DNA of 64,000 bases, taken from Planctomycetota bacterium (GTDB taxonomy: Bacteria > Planctomycetota > Uabimicrobiia > Uabimicrobiales > JABWCH01). The stretch is from NCBI GenBank assembly GCA_017993505.1, contig JAGOMP010000004.1, positions 62,001 through 126,000 of the forward strand, written 5' to 3'. The notes below the pieces were generated by a model, which was not told the DNA's origin, ran no database searches, and saw nothing but the letters and a program-made list of their open reading frames with translations. Positions within the stretch are counted from its first letter, which is position 1. The number at the start of each line of letters is the position of its first letter. Positions 8,464 to 17,430 of the stretch are shown in pieces. A program made the translations under genes and the position numbers.

Positions 8464-9114
8464 TTATTCGTGGGGTGGTAGTAGTGTTGTTTTTTCTCTG
8501 GTGATTTCTAAATGGGTGAGTTTTTCTACTTGTATGTTGAGTAGTTTTAGTATTTCCCATACAGAGATACTACCTTGAAATGTTAATAATGTGATAATGT
8601 TTATGTTTGTTTGATTGTCTGCTGTATCGTCAATTTCTATATTTTTGAGAAAGGGACGAATATTTATGTTTTTCTTTTGTTTTGTTCTGTAAATTTCTAT
8701 GTTATTTTGTTCTAAAATATCGTTTGGATTTATGCAAATGTTGATTTTGTTTGTAGTTATTTTATATTGAATTTCTAACCAATATTTTGGTTTTCCAATG
8801 AATTTATCTATTTTTGTAATTGTTGTGTCTTGTGGTAATTTTTGGTTGATTCGTTCTTGGAGTTCTTGGCAAGGGATATCTTGGGTAAGTGTAATGTCAA
8901 TGGGTTCGCCTTTTGTGGAAATGCCAACAGGCAAGGATGAGTAAAATGCCATTTTCATTCGAGGATTAAATTGTCCACATAATGCAATAGGCAATTTTGC
9001 TCTTCGCAATGTCTGTTGTAAGATTAACGCAGTGTCGTGTTGTGATAGGTACTTTGCTTTACCCCAACGACTAAACCAAATTCTATACTGTATTTTCTTA
9101 TTTTCTTCTATCAC
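8464..9114 (-). CDS. DUF2344 (TIGR03936) protein, radical-SAM-associated
   Basis: The N-terminal half has the family signature: YRIWFSRWGKAKYLSQHD, then LRRAKLPIALCGQFNPRMKM and SLPVGISTKGEPIDI. DUF2344 proteins are usually encoded beside, or fused to, a B12-binding radical SAM protein and next to RNase E/G. Their exact role is not settled, but a link to tRNA or rRNA modification is suspected. Here the radical SAM partner is not adjacent, but RNase G is. The start is GTG with a weak ribosome site, and no better ATG exists nearby. The C-terminal 90 residues are diverged and strand-rich. Confidence 0.85.
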   Translation of the reverse strand: MIEENKKIQYRIWFSRWGKAKYLSQHDTALILQQTLRRAKLPIALCGQFNPRMKMAFYSSLPVGISTKGEPIDITLTQDIPCQELQERINQKLPQDTTITKIDKFIGKPKYWLEIQYKITTNKINICINPNDILEQNNIEIYRTKQKKNINIRPFLKNIEIDDTADNQTNINIITLLTFQGSISVWEILKLLNIQVEKLTHLEITREKTTLLPPHE

Positions 9115-9144
9115 TTTTTTAGACTCTTTAATCTTTTTATTTTG

Positions 9145-9192
9145 TATAAAACAACACGCTATCTAATAATTGTTCATTATTAATAGCGTGTT
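9145..9192 (-). terminator. terminator after pilQ
   Basis: Outer arms 9153-9162 and 9183-9192 (aacacgctat/atagcgtgtt) enclose a second pairing segment (taataat/attatta). On the minus strand the stem is followed by GTTTTAT, a short U-rich tail. It ends the pil operon 6 bp after the pilQ stop and just before the DUF2344 start. Confidence 0.7.
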
Positions 9193-9197
9193 ATTAT

Positions 9198-11013
9198 TTA
9201 TTTTTCTTCTTCCCAGATGGATTCAAATCTAGAACGTTGTGATTTTACTTTATCAGCAACTGTTGCTTTGAGTTTTTCATCGGCATCTTCAGCAGATTGA
9301 ACTAAACGAGGTGTTACGAAAATAAACATGTCTTCTTTTTCCTTGCTGACATTTTTAGATTTGAATAGATAGCCGAAGAAAGGGATATCTCCTAAGAAAG
9401 GTATTTTTCGCACTGTTTCTTGTTGGCTGACTTTTAAAAGACCGCCCCAGTACTGCTGTCTGACCACTTTCTAGAATCATGTGTGTAACAAGAACTTGTT
9501 GTGTGATTTCTGGCATGTCTAGGTAAACAGAATCTTCTTTCCCACTAATAGAAAATCTATTGAAGCCTGCAAGACCATTGTGGTTTCCTACAGCAGTAGT
9601 TCCAGAAAGTTGATCGTTGCTTGTAATCATAGTGAGTTGAATTTTATTTGTATCTGGAATCACATGAGGTAAAACTAGCATTTGAAAACCTTCTTGTACA
9701 GGAGAATCCTGGGCTTCAGAAAGTTCATATGTAATGGTTCCATTGTCATTTTCGTTCATTTCAATTTCAATGTAAGAAATGGAACGACCTACAAAAATTG
9801 TAGCTTCATGATGGTCTAATGTGATGATTTTAGGTGCTTGCACCACTTTTGTTTTCATGTCTTTTTTAAGAAGTTTTAATGTGAAGTTGGTTTGGCTGAA
9901 ATCCATTTTACCAAATGAAATAGGGACTATATCATCTGTAATTTTTTTCATTAACTCATCATTAGGAAATCCACCTTTTGTATTTTCTGGATATGCTGCA
10001 ACAGCATCTTCCCAACCAGAACTTCCTAGGGAAAAAGGCATGCGTGTGGAAATGCTTCCAAAACTTTGACTGATATTTAAGCCATTGTCATTGGGCCCTA
10101 AACCAAAATCAAATAAGTCAGAATTTGTAGTTCGAATAAATTTTACATCAAGAAATACTTGTTTAGGTTCTCTATCAATTTCTCTGATGATTTCTTCCAT
10201 TTTATCGATTTGTGGTTTTGTATCTGTAATGACAAGAGTATTTGTCATATCATCGTACGTAATTCTGCCTCGTCCAGGTGTACAAACTGTTTGCAATGCA
10301 CTAAGTAAACTAAAGTTGGAAATTTGTACAGTATCATCTTTTCCTAGTGCCATTCCTTTACTTTCTTTGAAGTAATTGGATTTCATGTAAGCAGTGTAAA
10401 CAGATTTGGGTCGGATATAGCGTAATTTAAATATTTTAGTTTCTAGTTGTGTTTGAATTTCTTGAGGTGGAACAACTCGTAGAATTCTACCGCCACTTTC
10501 TTTTACTAAAACGTAGTTTTTTGTTTTGATGATAGATTCTAATGCTTCTTCCCATGGCACATCTTTTAAGCGTAAGGATACAAGACCTTTGACTTGTTCT
10601 GAAATAACAATGTTTCTGTCAGAAATTGTGGCAATTTGATTGATGACTGAACGGATGTCTGCCCCTTCAAATTCCATTGTCACCGTTGGTGGTTTGGAAA
10701 CTTTTAAAACATTGTTTCCAACATCTTCTAAAATGCATTTATATTCTTTTGCAATTACGTCTAAGGCTTGTCGCCAAACTAGACCACTAATTTTTGCTGT
10801 TACAAATACTTCTTTGATCGCATCATCATAAATAATATTTTTTCCTGTTTGTGCAATAATGGCTTCAATGATTTCAGAAAATGGTTTGTCATGTACGTCA
10901 AAAGAAATAAATTCATCTCGAACTGTATGTTTTTCAGGAATTTGTGCCACAATAGGAATGGAAAGGATTAGAACAATGATTCCCACAAGCACACTGGCAT
11001 ATTTAAAATGCAT
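9198..11013 (-). pseudogene. pilQ: type IV pilus secretin PilQ, frameshifted near the C-terminus
   Basis: A signal peptide is followed by two STN/secretin N-domain repeats (about residues 30-100 and 110-185), an N1-like domain and the secretin barrel. The upstream frame reads to ESGQTAVLG and then runs off into a wrong frame that stops at 9355. The conserved secretin ending (GGLLKVSQQETVRKIPFLGD, then VTPRLV) continues in another frame down to 9198. Removing one base from the C4 run at 9445-9448 restores a single reading frame. It is either a real one-base insertion, a sequencing error, or recoding. PilQ forms the outer-membrane pore of the pilus. It follows pilO/P by 115 bp, and the start has a good AAGGAG site. 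Confidence 0.9.
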
Positions 11014-11058
11014 GGATTTGTCTCCTTGGTGACTAATTTTTATCGTATAATTTGAATT

Positions 11059-11090
11059 CCAATTGCTAATTTTTGAAAATTAGCAATTGG
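11059..11090 (-). other. 15-bp perfect stem-loop between pilO/P and pilQ
   Basis: Arms 11059-11073 and 11076-11090 are exact reverse complements with a 2-base centre (effective loop 4). It lies in the leader of pilQ, 38 bp after the pilO/P stop. There is no U-tract, so it looks like an intra-operon processing or stability element that could raise or lower pilQ expression relative to the upstream genes. Confidence 0.6.
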
Positions 11091-11128
11091 ATATTTAAAA
11101 AATCAGCATTTTCAAACATAAAAGATTT

Positions 11129-12718
11129 TTATTCTTTTGTATTTTGAGTATTTTTTACCATAATAATTGGTACTGTTTCTTCTTTATATCTCAATATAAT
11201 TCCATCAGCTTCTATGGATTGTACTACAAAGCCCATGGATATAACATCATTTTTTTTCACAGTATCCTCATTCACAAAAGCAACAGAAAGATCAGGATTA
11301 TGTTTCATGTAAATAATGCCTTTAAGTTGGAGTCGACTTGCTAATTGCAATATTTTAATTTGATTTTCTGTCTTTGTGTATAAGTTTTCCATTTTGTTTC
11401 GTAAAATTTCTAATCCAGAAATTTTACTTTCTAAATCTGCATATTCTTTTAATTGAGGAATGAATTCATTATGTAAAGACTGTACTTGGTAGAGAATTTT
11501 TTGATCGCCTTTTATTTTACCTTCTTCATATAATGCTTCCATATCTCTAAGTTTCTTTAAACCAGCAACAGTTAATTGACGAGCACGTTTTTGTCGATCT
11601 GCTTCTTGAATAGCGAATTTCCAACCTTTGAGTTCTTTTTGCATTTCTGTCACTTTATTCCCAAAGACGCCATCAGGGTCATTGGCTTTTGTAATTTTCA
11701 AGGCCATAAGTTGGGATTCGTATTTTTTTTCAACAAGTGCATTTTGTAATTCAATCCAACTTTCCGCAACTGTTAACATATGAAGATAATTTCTTATGTT
11801 TTGTAAGTTTTCTATTTCTTGTGCTAATTGCTCTTGAACTAAAGGAACTTGGATTTTTGTCTCCATGTCAGAATCATCATGTACTTGAATGATATCCTCA
11901 GGAGGAGCAGCAAGACGAATTACTTTATCTTTGTCAAAAGGATCATAAGGAGGTTTTGTCCATATAAATTTGTCTTTTCTGATCCATTCATTGTTTTTCT
12001 GTTCTTCTAGTTGTTTTTGAATTTTACTAGAGGGTTCATATATGCTAGGATCAATGAATTTAAGAACTTCTTCTTCAGAAGGCATTTTCCCAGTATACCT
12101 GTAACTAGTAAGATGTAGAGCAACTTCCATTTCTGTATCACCGCCTTCTTGCGAAGGTAGAACTTTAGCAATATTTATTCCTTGGACACTATATATTCTT
12201 TCTTGGTTTTCAATTTCTGATAATAGTTGTCCTAATTGATCAAATGTGATGATTGCTGCTGCTTCTACTTTATCTTCTTCATAAGAAGTTTTAATTACTG
12301 GTGTTTTTGTCCTAGCAGATCTCCCTTTTGGTGCCTCTGGAATATTTTGTTGTTTTGCTAAATCTTCTGAAACATCTTGGATTGTGCGAAAATAACTCCA
12401 AGGTTTGATTCCTTTTTGTGCACGAATCGTTTCTAATGTATCATAAAATCTAACAAAATTATCTTCTTTTACTTCTGGTAGAACTTTTTTATGGAAATCG
12501 AACTTTTGATGCATTACCCATAGTTGTTCTGTAAGTTTTGGAATTTCGTTTTTTTTCTTCTTAGCTTCATTTACACTATTTTGAACGCTTGCAATTTGCC
12601 CTTCTAGTTCTTCAATTTGACAAGTATCTGAATAGGTCATATACCCAAATATTAGGACAAAAAACACTCCAATTCCAATGTAGATGAGATTCATCTGTTG
12701 TTCAGTTAATTTACTCAT
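11129..12718 (-). CDS. PilO-PilP fusion-like inner-membrane pilus protein
   Basis: The N-terminus has one membrane segment (residues 8-28, LIYIGIGVFFVLIFGYMTY) and a coiled coil, as in PilO. A long middle region contains further coiled coil. The last 65 residues (LQLKGIIYMKHNPDLSVAFV, then KKNDVISMGFVVQSIEADGI) follow the PilP/GspC homology-region pattern, the part that touches the secretin. PilO is normally about 200 residues and PilP a separate lipoprotein; at about 530 residues this protein would cover both. It sits exactly where pilO and pilP are expected, between pilN and pilQ. A TTG start 6 bp upstream is possible, but the ATG at 12718 is more likely. Confidence 0.75.
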   Translation of the reverse strand: MSKLTEQQMNLIYIGIGVFFVLIFGYMTYSDTCQIEELEGQIASVQNSVNEAKKKKNEIPKLTEQLWVMHQKFDFHKKVLPEVKEDNFVRFYDTLETIRAQKGIKPWSYFRTIQDVSEDLAKQQNIPEAPKGRSARTKTPVIKTSYEEDKVEAAAIITFDQLGQLLSEIENQERIYSVQGINIAKVLPSQEGGDTEMEVALHLTSYRYTGKMPSEEEVLKFIDPSIYEPSSKIQKQLEEQKNNEWIRKDKFIWTKPPYDPFDKDKVIRLAAPPEDIIQVHDDSDMETKIQVPLVQEQLAQEIENLQNIRNYLHMLTVAESWIELQNALVEKKYESQLMALKITKANDPDGVFGNKVTEMQKELKGWKFAIQEADRQKRARQLTVAGLKKLRDMEALYEEGKIKGDQKILYQVQSLHNEFIPQLKEYADLESKISGLEILRNKMENLYTKTENQIKILQLASRLQLKGIIYMKHNPDLSVAFVNEDTVKKNDVISMGFVVQSIEADGIILRYKEETVPIIMVKNTQNTKE

Positions 12719-12781
12719 ATACAACCACTTTCTTACCTCTAAAATAGTTATTTGCTATTTTGTAATTTTTTATTTTATAGG

Positions 12782-12807
12782 AAACAAAGAAATTTATTTC
12801 TTTGTTT
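12782..12807 (-). other. stem-loop spanning the pilN stop codon
   Basis: Arms 12782-12792 and 12797-12807 (aaacaaagaaa/tttctttgttt) are perfect reverse complements with a 4-base loop. The pilN stop codon lies within the structure. It has no U-tract and sits inside the operon. Confidence 0.55.
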
Positions 12808-13462
12808 TACTAGATTCTTCTTGTTGCAAGATCGCCATAATGAATCCCATAGTAAATCTCCAACCTACTTGTTGATCAAACTCTTCTCTTGTAAAACGTG
12901 GAATTTGTATGGCGATAAAATCTTTCATAAAATTTTGATTGTTTTTTATATCTTGGTAAAAAGATGTGGCTTGTCGAACTGTATTGCTTAGACAAACGCT
13001 ATTAAATTGCCAATTAAATTGGCTTAAAATTTGGGGTGTAGCTGCTGCTTGTTTCCCACGTGTAACTGGTTTCTTTTTTGGTTTTACTAACGTAATATTA
13101 AAATCCTCAAACCATACTGGGTGGTTATTGGAATATATAATTTCAGACAATTCAAACAATTTTTTAGAAAAAAATATACGAGAAGATTTGACAGTTTCTA
13201 CAGCTATATCACGTTCTTGATAGATTTTTATAAAATCTGTTAAAGTAGTATGTTTTTTTACATCTGGTTGTAAAGATGCAAGTTCATTTTCTAAATTTGC
13301 CATTTCTTGTTGTTTTCCTAGTAGCTCATGAAAATGAACATACATAAATACTGATAATGAGATAAGGAATAGTGCTGTACCAATGAGAATACCACTTAAG
13401 TTAGCGGGAGAAGTTCGCTCCACAACTCTAAATTCTTCTGGAAGTAAGTTAATTTTTATCAT
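12794..13462 (-). CDS. pilN: type IV pilus assembly protein PilN
   Basis: The protein begins with MIKINLLPEEFR, the conserved PilN INLLP motif that binds the groove of PilM. A single membrane segment follows at about residues 22-44, and then a periplasmic coiled coil. The C-terminal 120 residues (FEDFNITLVKP and beyond) correspond to the PilN periplasmic fold, with a TRGKQAAAT basic insertion. Length is 222 residues, near the family norm. It lies between pilM and pilO/P. AGGAG precedes the ATG. PilN links cytoplasmic PilM to the periplasmic PilO/P and PilQ. Confidence 0.88.
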   Translation of the reverse strand: MIKINLLPEEFRVVERTSPANLSGILIGTALFLISLSVFMYVHFHELLGKQQEMANLENELASLQPDVKKHTTLTDFIKIYQERDIAVETVKSSRIFFSKKLFELSEIIYSNNHPVWFEDFNITLVKPKKKPVTRGKQAAATPQILSQFNWQFNSVCLSNTVRQATSFYQDIKNNQNFMKDFIAIQIPRFTREEFDQQVGWRFTMGFIMAILQQEESSKTKK

Positions 13463-13483
13463 TTTAACTATGACTCCTAAAAT

Positions 13484-13505
13484 AAAGCACAGAATACTAT
13501 GCTTT
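13484..13505 (-). other. stem-loop at the pilM stop codon
   Basis: On the minus-strand RNA, AAAGCAUAG and CUGUGCUUU (plus-strand 13497-13505 and 13484-13492) pair with one G-U wobble around a 4-base loop. It begins at the pilM stop and continues the series of hairpins at the pil junctions. Confidence 0.45.
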
Positions 13506-14543
13506 TAACCACGAATACGAGAGGCAAGACCTATAGCAATAGCAAGTTGTGGACCATGGAGACGTAAGTTTTCTACATCTACTACATTAGTATCAATTTC
13601 AAAATGTTCTGTTGGATCCCAACGATTGATTCGTTTTCCAAAAATTCTTTCAAAATCAGGTTCTAAACAGAAAAGTTGGCTTCCCCCTCCAGAAAGAAAA
13701 ATTTCTTCCACTTCTTTTTCAAATTGCCCCTCAAAGTAATCAAAAGATAGTATAATTTCATTAGCAAGATCATCCACAACAGAAGCCACTGCTTCTTGGA
13801 TTTCCAAAGCAAACACACCAGGTTCTCTTTTTAGTACTTCGGCTTCTTGTGGAAAAATTTCTAATTTTTTTTGCATTTCTTCTGTGAATTCATTACCTGC
13901 AAGGTAAATTTCTCTTGTAAAAAAAAGAAGTATTCCCTACCATAATATTGATATTAGTCTTTGTAGCACCAATATCTACTAAAGCAACCACTCGACCTTC
14001 CACTGCTGCTCGTGGGGAAAGAATATTTTTTAATTCAAATGCATTTCCTAAAGCAAAGGAATCAACATCAATAATTACAGGTTTTAAATTGGCTTCTTTA
14101 AGTAATTGAACTCGTTGCTCAATTAAACTTCGTTTTGTTGCTACTAATAAAACGTTTATATCTGTAGAAGATGCCATTGCTAAAGAAGATTCTTCAAGTT
14201 TTTGAGAAGCAAGAACGACTTCGTCAAGATCATAAGGGATATATTTATCAGCTTCAAATCTAACTGCATTCGGTAAATTGATATCATCTACATGAGGCAT
14301 TGTAATATAACGAACAATGACTTCACGCCCAGAAACTGCAGTAACAACTTGTCGTGTTTTTGGATTCATGGTTTGTAAGAGTTCTTGAAGAGGTACTAAA
14401 TGATCTTCTTCTGTATTTGTGATAGCTATCTGTCCGTAATTTGTGATGCAATAATGACCAACGTCTAAAGACGTCATTTCAATGGCTTTGATGCTGGATG
14501 TGCCAATATCAAGGCCTAGAATTGTGTTTTTTTTCTTAAACAT
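13505..14543 (-). pseudogene. pilM: type IV pilus assembly ATPase PilM, frameshifted in a poly-T run
   Basis: PilM is an actin-like cytoplasmic protein of the pilus alignment complex. The first part has phosphate-1 ILGLDIGTSSIKAIEM and phosphate-2 VALVDIGATKTNINIM motifs. The frame then fails at GNTSFF. The expected continuation (TREIYLAGNEFTEEM) is read in another frame and leads to the C-terminal half with the adenosine motif IFLSGGGSQL and the usual ending GLASRIRG. Removing one base from the run of eight A on the plus strand at 13919-13926 restores one frame. I chose the start at 14543 (MFKKKNT); longer upstream reading would overlap ubiX. The defect may be an error, a true mutation or slippage. 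Confidence 0.9.
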
Positions 14544-14617
14544 ATTTTTAGTTACCCTAATAGCCAGTTCATAAAAAAAACATCTTAATTTATAAAAATT
14601 TTTATTTTTATAAAGCA

Positions 14618-15169
14618 CTAATTTTGCCAAATTGGATAGAGATTATGAGGAATCTCTAATATTTCTAGTATTTTGCCTACAATGTAATTTAAAATATCTT
14701 CCATGGTTTGTGGTTGAAAGTAAAACGCAATCGTAGGCATAACAATACTACAACCAGCCAATTTTGTCGCTCTCATATTTTCAATATGAATTAAAGACAA
14801 AGGTGTTTCTCTAGGGACTAGAATGACTTTGCGCTGTTGTTTTAGATTAACAGCAGCTGCTCTTGTAATGAGATTGTTTTCCAATCCATGAGCAATGGCT
14901 GCTAAAGTATTCATAGAACAAGGGAGAACCACCATTCCGTCTATTGGATATGTTCCTGAACAGACAGAAGCCCATATTTCATTTTCACAATATTGTCTTT
15001 CGCATAACGCATCCCAAGAGATGCTGATTTTTTGTTCATATTTGAGAACTTCCTTAGCATGTTCACTGAGTACAACATAACGTTCGATTTTTTTTTCACC
15101 TAGCACTTCTAAAAAGCGAACTGCTAAAGGAAGTCCACTAGCACCAGTGATGGCAATTAATAATTTCAT
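14618..15169 (-). CDS. ubiX: flavin prenyltransferase UbiX
   Basis: A 183-residue protein matching UbiX end to end: FMN-binding MKLLIAITGASGLPLAVRFL, VLPCSMNTLAAIAHGLENNL, the LVPRETPLS motif and the C-terminal IVMPTIAFY. UbiX prenylates FMN using dimethylallyl phosphate to make the cofactor of UbiD-type decarboxylases in ubiquinone, menaquinone or aromatic-acid metabolism. No ubiD is present in this window. The gene starts 2 bp after the subtilisin stop, so translation is probably coupled, and it precedes pilM on the same strand. Confidence 0.96.
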   Translation of the reverse strand: MKLLIAITGASGLPLAVRFLEVLGEKKIERYVVLSEHAKEVLKYEQKISISWDALCERQYCENEIWASVCSGTYPIDGMVVLPCSMNTLAAIAHGLENNLITRAAAVNLKQQRKVILVPRETPLSLIHIENMRATKLAGCSIVMPTIAFYFQPQTMEDILNYIVGKILEILEIPHNLYPIWQN

Positions 15170-15171
15170 TT

Positions 15172-16113
15172 TTATACTTTAGGATATAAAGACAATAGAT
15201 CGATTTGATCCATCATTTTTTTCGGTGAAATGATACCATATCCATAAAAGTTATCACGTCCAATTTCACCTGCATCATCCGCAGTACGAATTAAGTGTTC
15301 GCGAACACGAGCAGGTGTATCTACAGGTGTTTTCCCACCTAAACTTTTATGTTTTGAGAGCAATAATGCTAAAACACCACTGACAAAAGGAGTTGCCATA
15401 CTAGTCCCTGATAAGATAGCATATTCATTGTTTAAGTATGTAGAATAAATATCTTGTCCAGGAGCCATGATGTCTAGTTCATCGCCATCAGAAGAAAACC
15501 AACTTCGTTTGTAATATTTATTGATAGAACCAACAGCAATGGTTTCATCATACCGAGCAGGATAGCCTATATCATTGTCTGGATCTTCATCACCATCGTT
15601 TCCTGCAGCTGCCACTATCGTAATGTTTTTATCATACGCCTTTTTTATAGCTTTGTGTAGAATGTCAGATCCTACATAACTTCCTAAAGACATGGAAATG
15701 ATATCCATGTTATTTTCAATGGCCCATTCAATTCCTTCAGCAATCATTTGAAAAGATCCAGAACCATCGTCACCTAAGACTTTTACAGCATAAATTTCAG
15801 CTTGAGGAGCTACTCCTATAACGCCGATGTTATTATCTACAGCAGCGATGATGCCAGCAACATGAGTTCCATGTCCTTGTCTATCTGTGAAATCTTTTTC
15901 ATTTCTGCTTGTAAAATTAATTCCACCATGGATATTTATTTTTAAATCAGGATGATCAATAACTCCAGTATCTAGGACTGCAATTTTAATTCCTTTTCCT
16001 CTGGTTTCTTTCCAAATATCATATACATGTAGTGCTTTAATCCCCCAGTCCATGACTTGTTTGTCTATATTTTTTTGCCATTTCACTGGTTTAGAATCTA
16101 ACTTTATGTCCAT
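15172..16113 (-). CDS. subtilisin-like serine protease, probably intracellular
   Basis: The S8 catalytic triad is visible: Asp in AVLDTGVIDHPDL, His in GHGTHVAG, Ser in LSGTSMATPFVSG, plus the oxyanion Asn in AAAGNDGDED. I chose the ATG at 16113 because AAGGAG lies 7 bp upstream; the earlier ATG at 16143 has no site. With this start there is no signal peptide, and the short N-terminal segment directly precedes the protease domain, as in Bacillus intracellular subtilisins. Length is 313 residues. It likely degrades cytoplasmic proteins. It heads the transcription unit that continues into ubiX and the pil genes. Confidence 0.92.
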   Translation of the reverse strand: MDIKLDSKPVKWQKNIDKQVMDWGIKALHVYDIWKETRGKGIKIAVLDTGVIDHPDLKINIHGGINFTSRNEKDFTDRQGHGTHVAGIIAAVDNNIGVIGVAPQAEIYAVKVLGDDGSGSFQMIAEGIEWAIENNMDIISMSLGSYVGSDILHKAIKKAYDKNITIVAAAGNDGDEDPDNDIGYPARYDETIAVGSINKYYKRSWFSSDGDELDIMAPGQDIYSTYLNNEYAILSGTSMATPFVSGVLALLLSKHKSLGGKTPVDTPARVREHLIRTADDAGEIGRDNFYGYGIISPKKMMDQIDLLSLYPKV

Positions 16114-16362
16114 GATTTTCTCCTTAACATCCCAATTATACATTGTTTTATAGCTTATTTAAATTTTTTTTCTTCCTATTTTATTTCGTATAACAAATTT
16201 CATTAAAAATACTGTTTTTTTTGAAAAGATATGTTAAAATAAACAAATTGATATACTACTAAGGAATTATCTAAGCTATTATCTAAGTTTTTATTCTATA
16301 TTAAATTTACGTGATGTGCAAGAAAATTTTACTATGTAACCTAATTTTAGTAGGAATTATTT
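16114..16362. promoter_or_regulatory. divergent intergenic region
   Basis: This 249-bp AT-rich region separates the minus-strand subtilisin-ubiX-pil unit from the plus-strand lipoprotein-lgt unit, so it must hold two divergent promoters. A short repeat attatctaag occurs twice near 16266-16290. No convincing -35/-10 pair is visible. Confidence 0.5.
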
Positions 16363-17418
16363 ATGAAATCTTTTTATTTTTTACTAATTTTCACAATCAT
16401 TCTTAGTGCATGTAGCAATTTAGAAGAAAGGCATTTAGAGTGGACGCAAAAATCTGCTAAAACTGCCATTCGTATAGAACCAGGTATAAAAAATCTAGGA
16501 ACAATTCCTGATACAAAAGTTGTAAATTTCGATTTTGAAATTATAAATGATAGTGAAAAAATTTTAGAAATTTTCCATGTTCGTACATTCTGTGGTTGCA
16601 CAGTAGCAAAACTTACGGACAAACAAGTTTTGCCAGGGAAAAGCACAAAGCTTACTGTTGCTTTTGACCCACGTGGAAAAAGTGGTTTAAATAAATGGGA
16701 AGTTCAAATTGAAAACAATATTACAGGAACTCCAATCCTTGGACTTTTTGAAGCTAATGTTGTTCGAGATCATTATATTTCTCATCCTAGTTTTTCATTT
16801 GGTGAGTTTCGTAAAGGAACTCCTATTGTTCGAAAAATATGGATTTCACCCCGTGAATATCCAGAATATAAGATTGATAAATGGAATTTAGAACTAAATC
16901 AATCTCAAGAATGCTTCCATGTTGATTTCAATGAAGAACAATATGAAGGTTTTTATCCAGAAGCACGTCCAGCAACTTGCATTAGTTTAAAAGCTGATCC
17001 TAATATTCCTTATGGAAAAATCGAAGGAAAATTAATTCTCACCATTCTTGTTCCTAAGCCAAAAGTTCTTGAAATCCCTGTGTATGCTACTGTCACAAAA
17101 ACCCTTGCAACGAATAAAGAAATAATTAATATGAATGATGTTACCGTTCATATGCCCATTGAAAGAAGCATTATTATTTATAGTGTAGAAGAAGAATCAT
17201 TGTTCAATATTAATGATATTAATATTTCTTTACCATTTATCAAAGTAGCAAAAGTAGACTCCATATCTAAACGTCGCTATTATGAAATTTATTTAGAAGC
17301 ACTTGCAGATGCATCTACTCCTATTGGTAATTTTGAGGCGGAACTTACCATTCATACAAATTTACATGATCAACCCACAGTAACTATCCCCATCCAAGGA
17401 CGAGTTATCAATAGATAG
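16363..17418 (+). CDS. DUF1573 lipoprotein
   Basis: The N-terminus is a lipoprotein signal with lipobox LSAC (Cys near residue 17). Residues 30-130 match DUF1573, an Ig-like domain: LGTIPDTKVVNFDFEIIND, then FCGCTVAKL and VAFDPRGKSG. DUF1573 proteins are common in Bacteroidota and Planctomycetota, and their function is unknown. Two more Ig-like regions appear to follow. The next gene is lgt, 12 bp away, which encodes the enzyme that lipidates such proteins. It is likely attached to a membrane on the periplasmic side. Confidence 0.85.
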   Translation: MKSFYFLLIFTIILSACSNLEERHLEWTQKSAKTAIRIEPGIKNLGTIPDTKVVNFDFEIINDSEKILEIFHVRTFCGCTVAKLTDKQVLPGKSTKLTVAFDPRGKSGLNKWEVQIENNITGTPILGLFEANVVRDHYISHPSFSFGEFRKGTPIVRKIWISPREYPEYKIDKWNLELNQSQECFHVDFNEEQYEGFYPEARPATCISLKADPNIPYGKIEGKLILTILVPKPKVLEIPVYATVTKTLATNKEIINMNDVTVHMPIERSIIIYSVEEESLFNINDINISLPFIKVAKVDSISKRRYYEIYLEALADASTPIGNFEAELTIHTNLHDQPTVTIPIQGRVINR

Positions 17419-17430
17419 GAGCATCCGAGA

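Noticed and set aside
9198-9467. Separate 89-codon gene after the secretin
   Set aside because: Its sequence is the conserved C-terminal end of the secretin in a shifted frame, not an independent gene.
13893-14630. PilM starting at 14630 with 29 extra residues
   Set aside because: That start lies inside ubiX and adds a non-homologous basic stretch; MFKKKNT at 14543 fits the family start.
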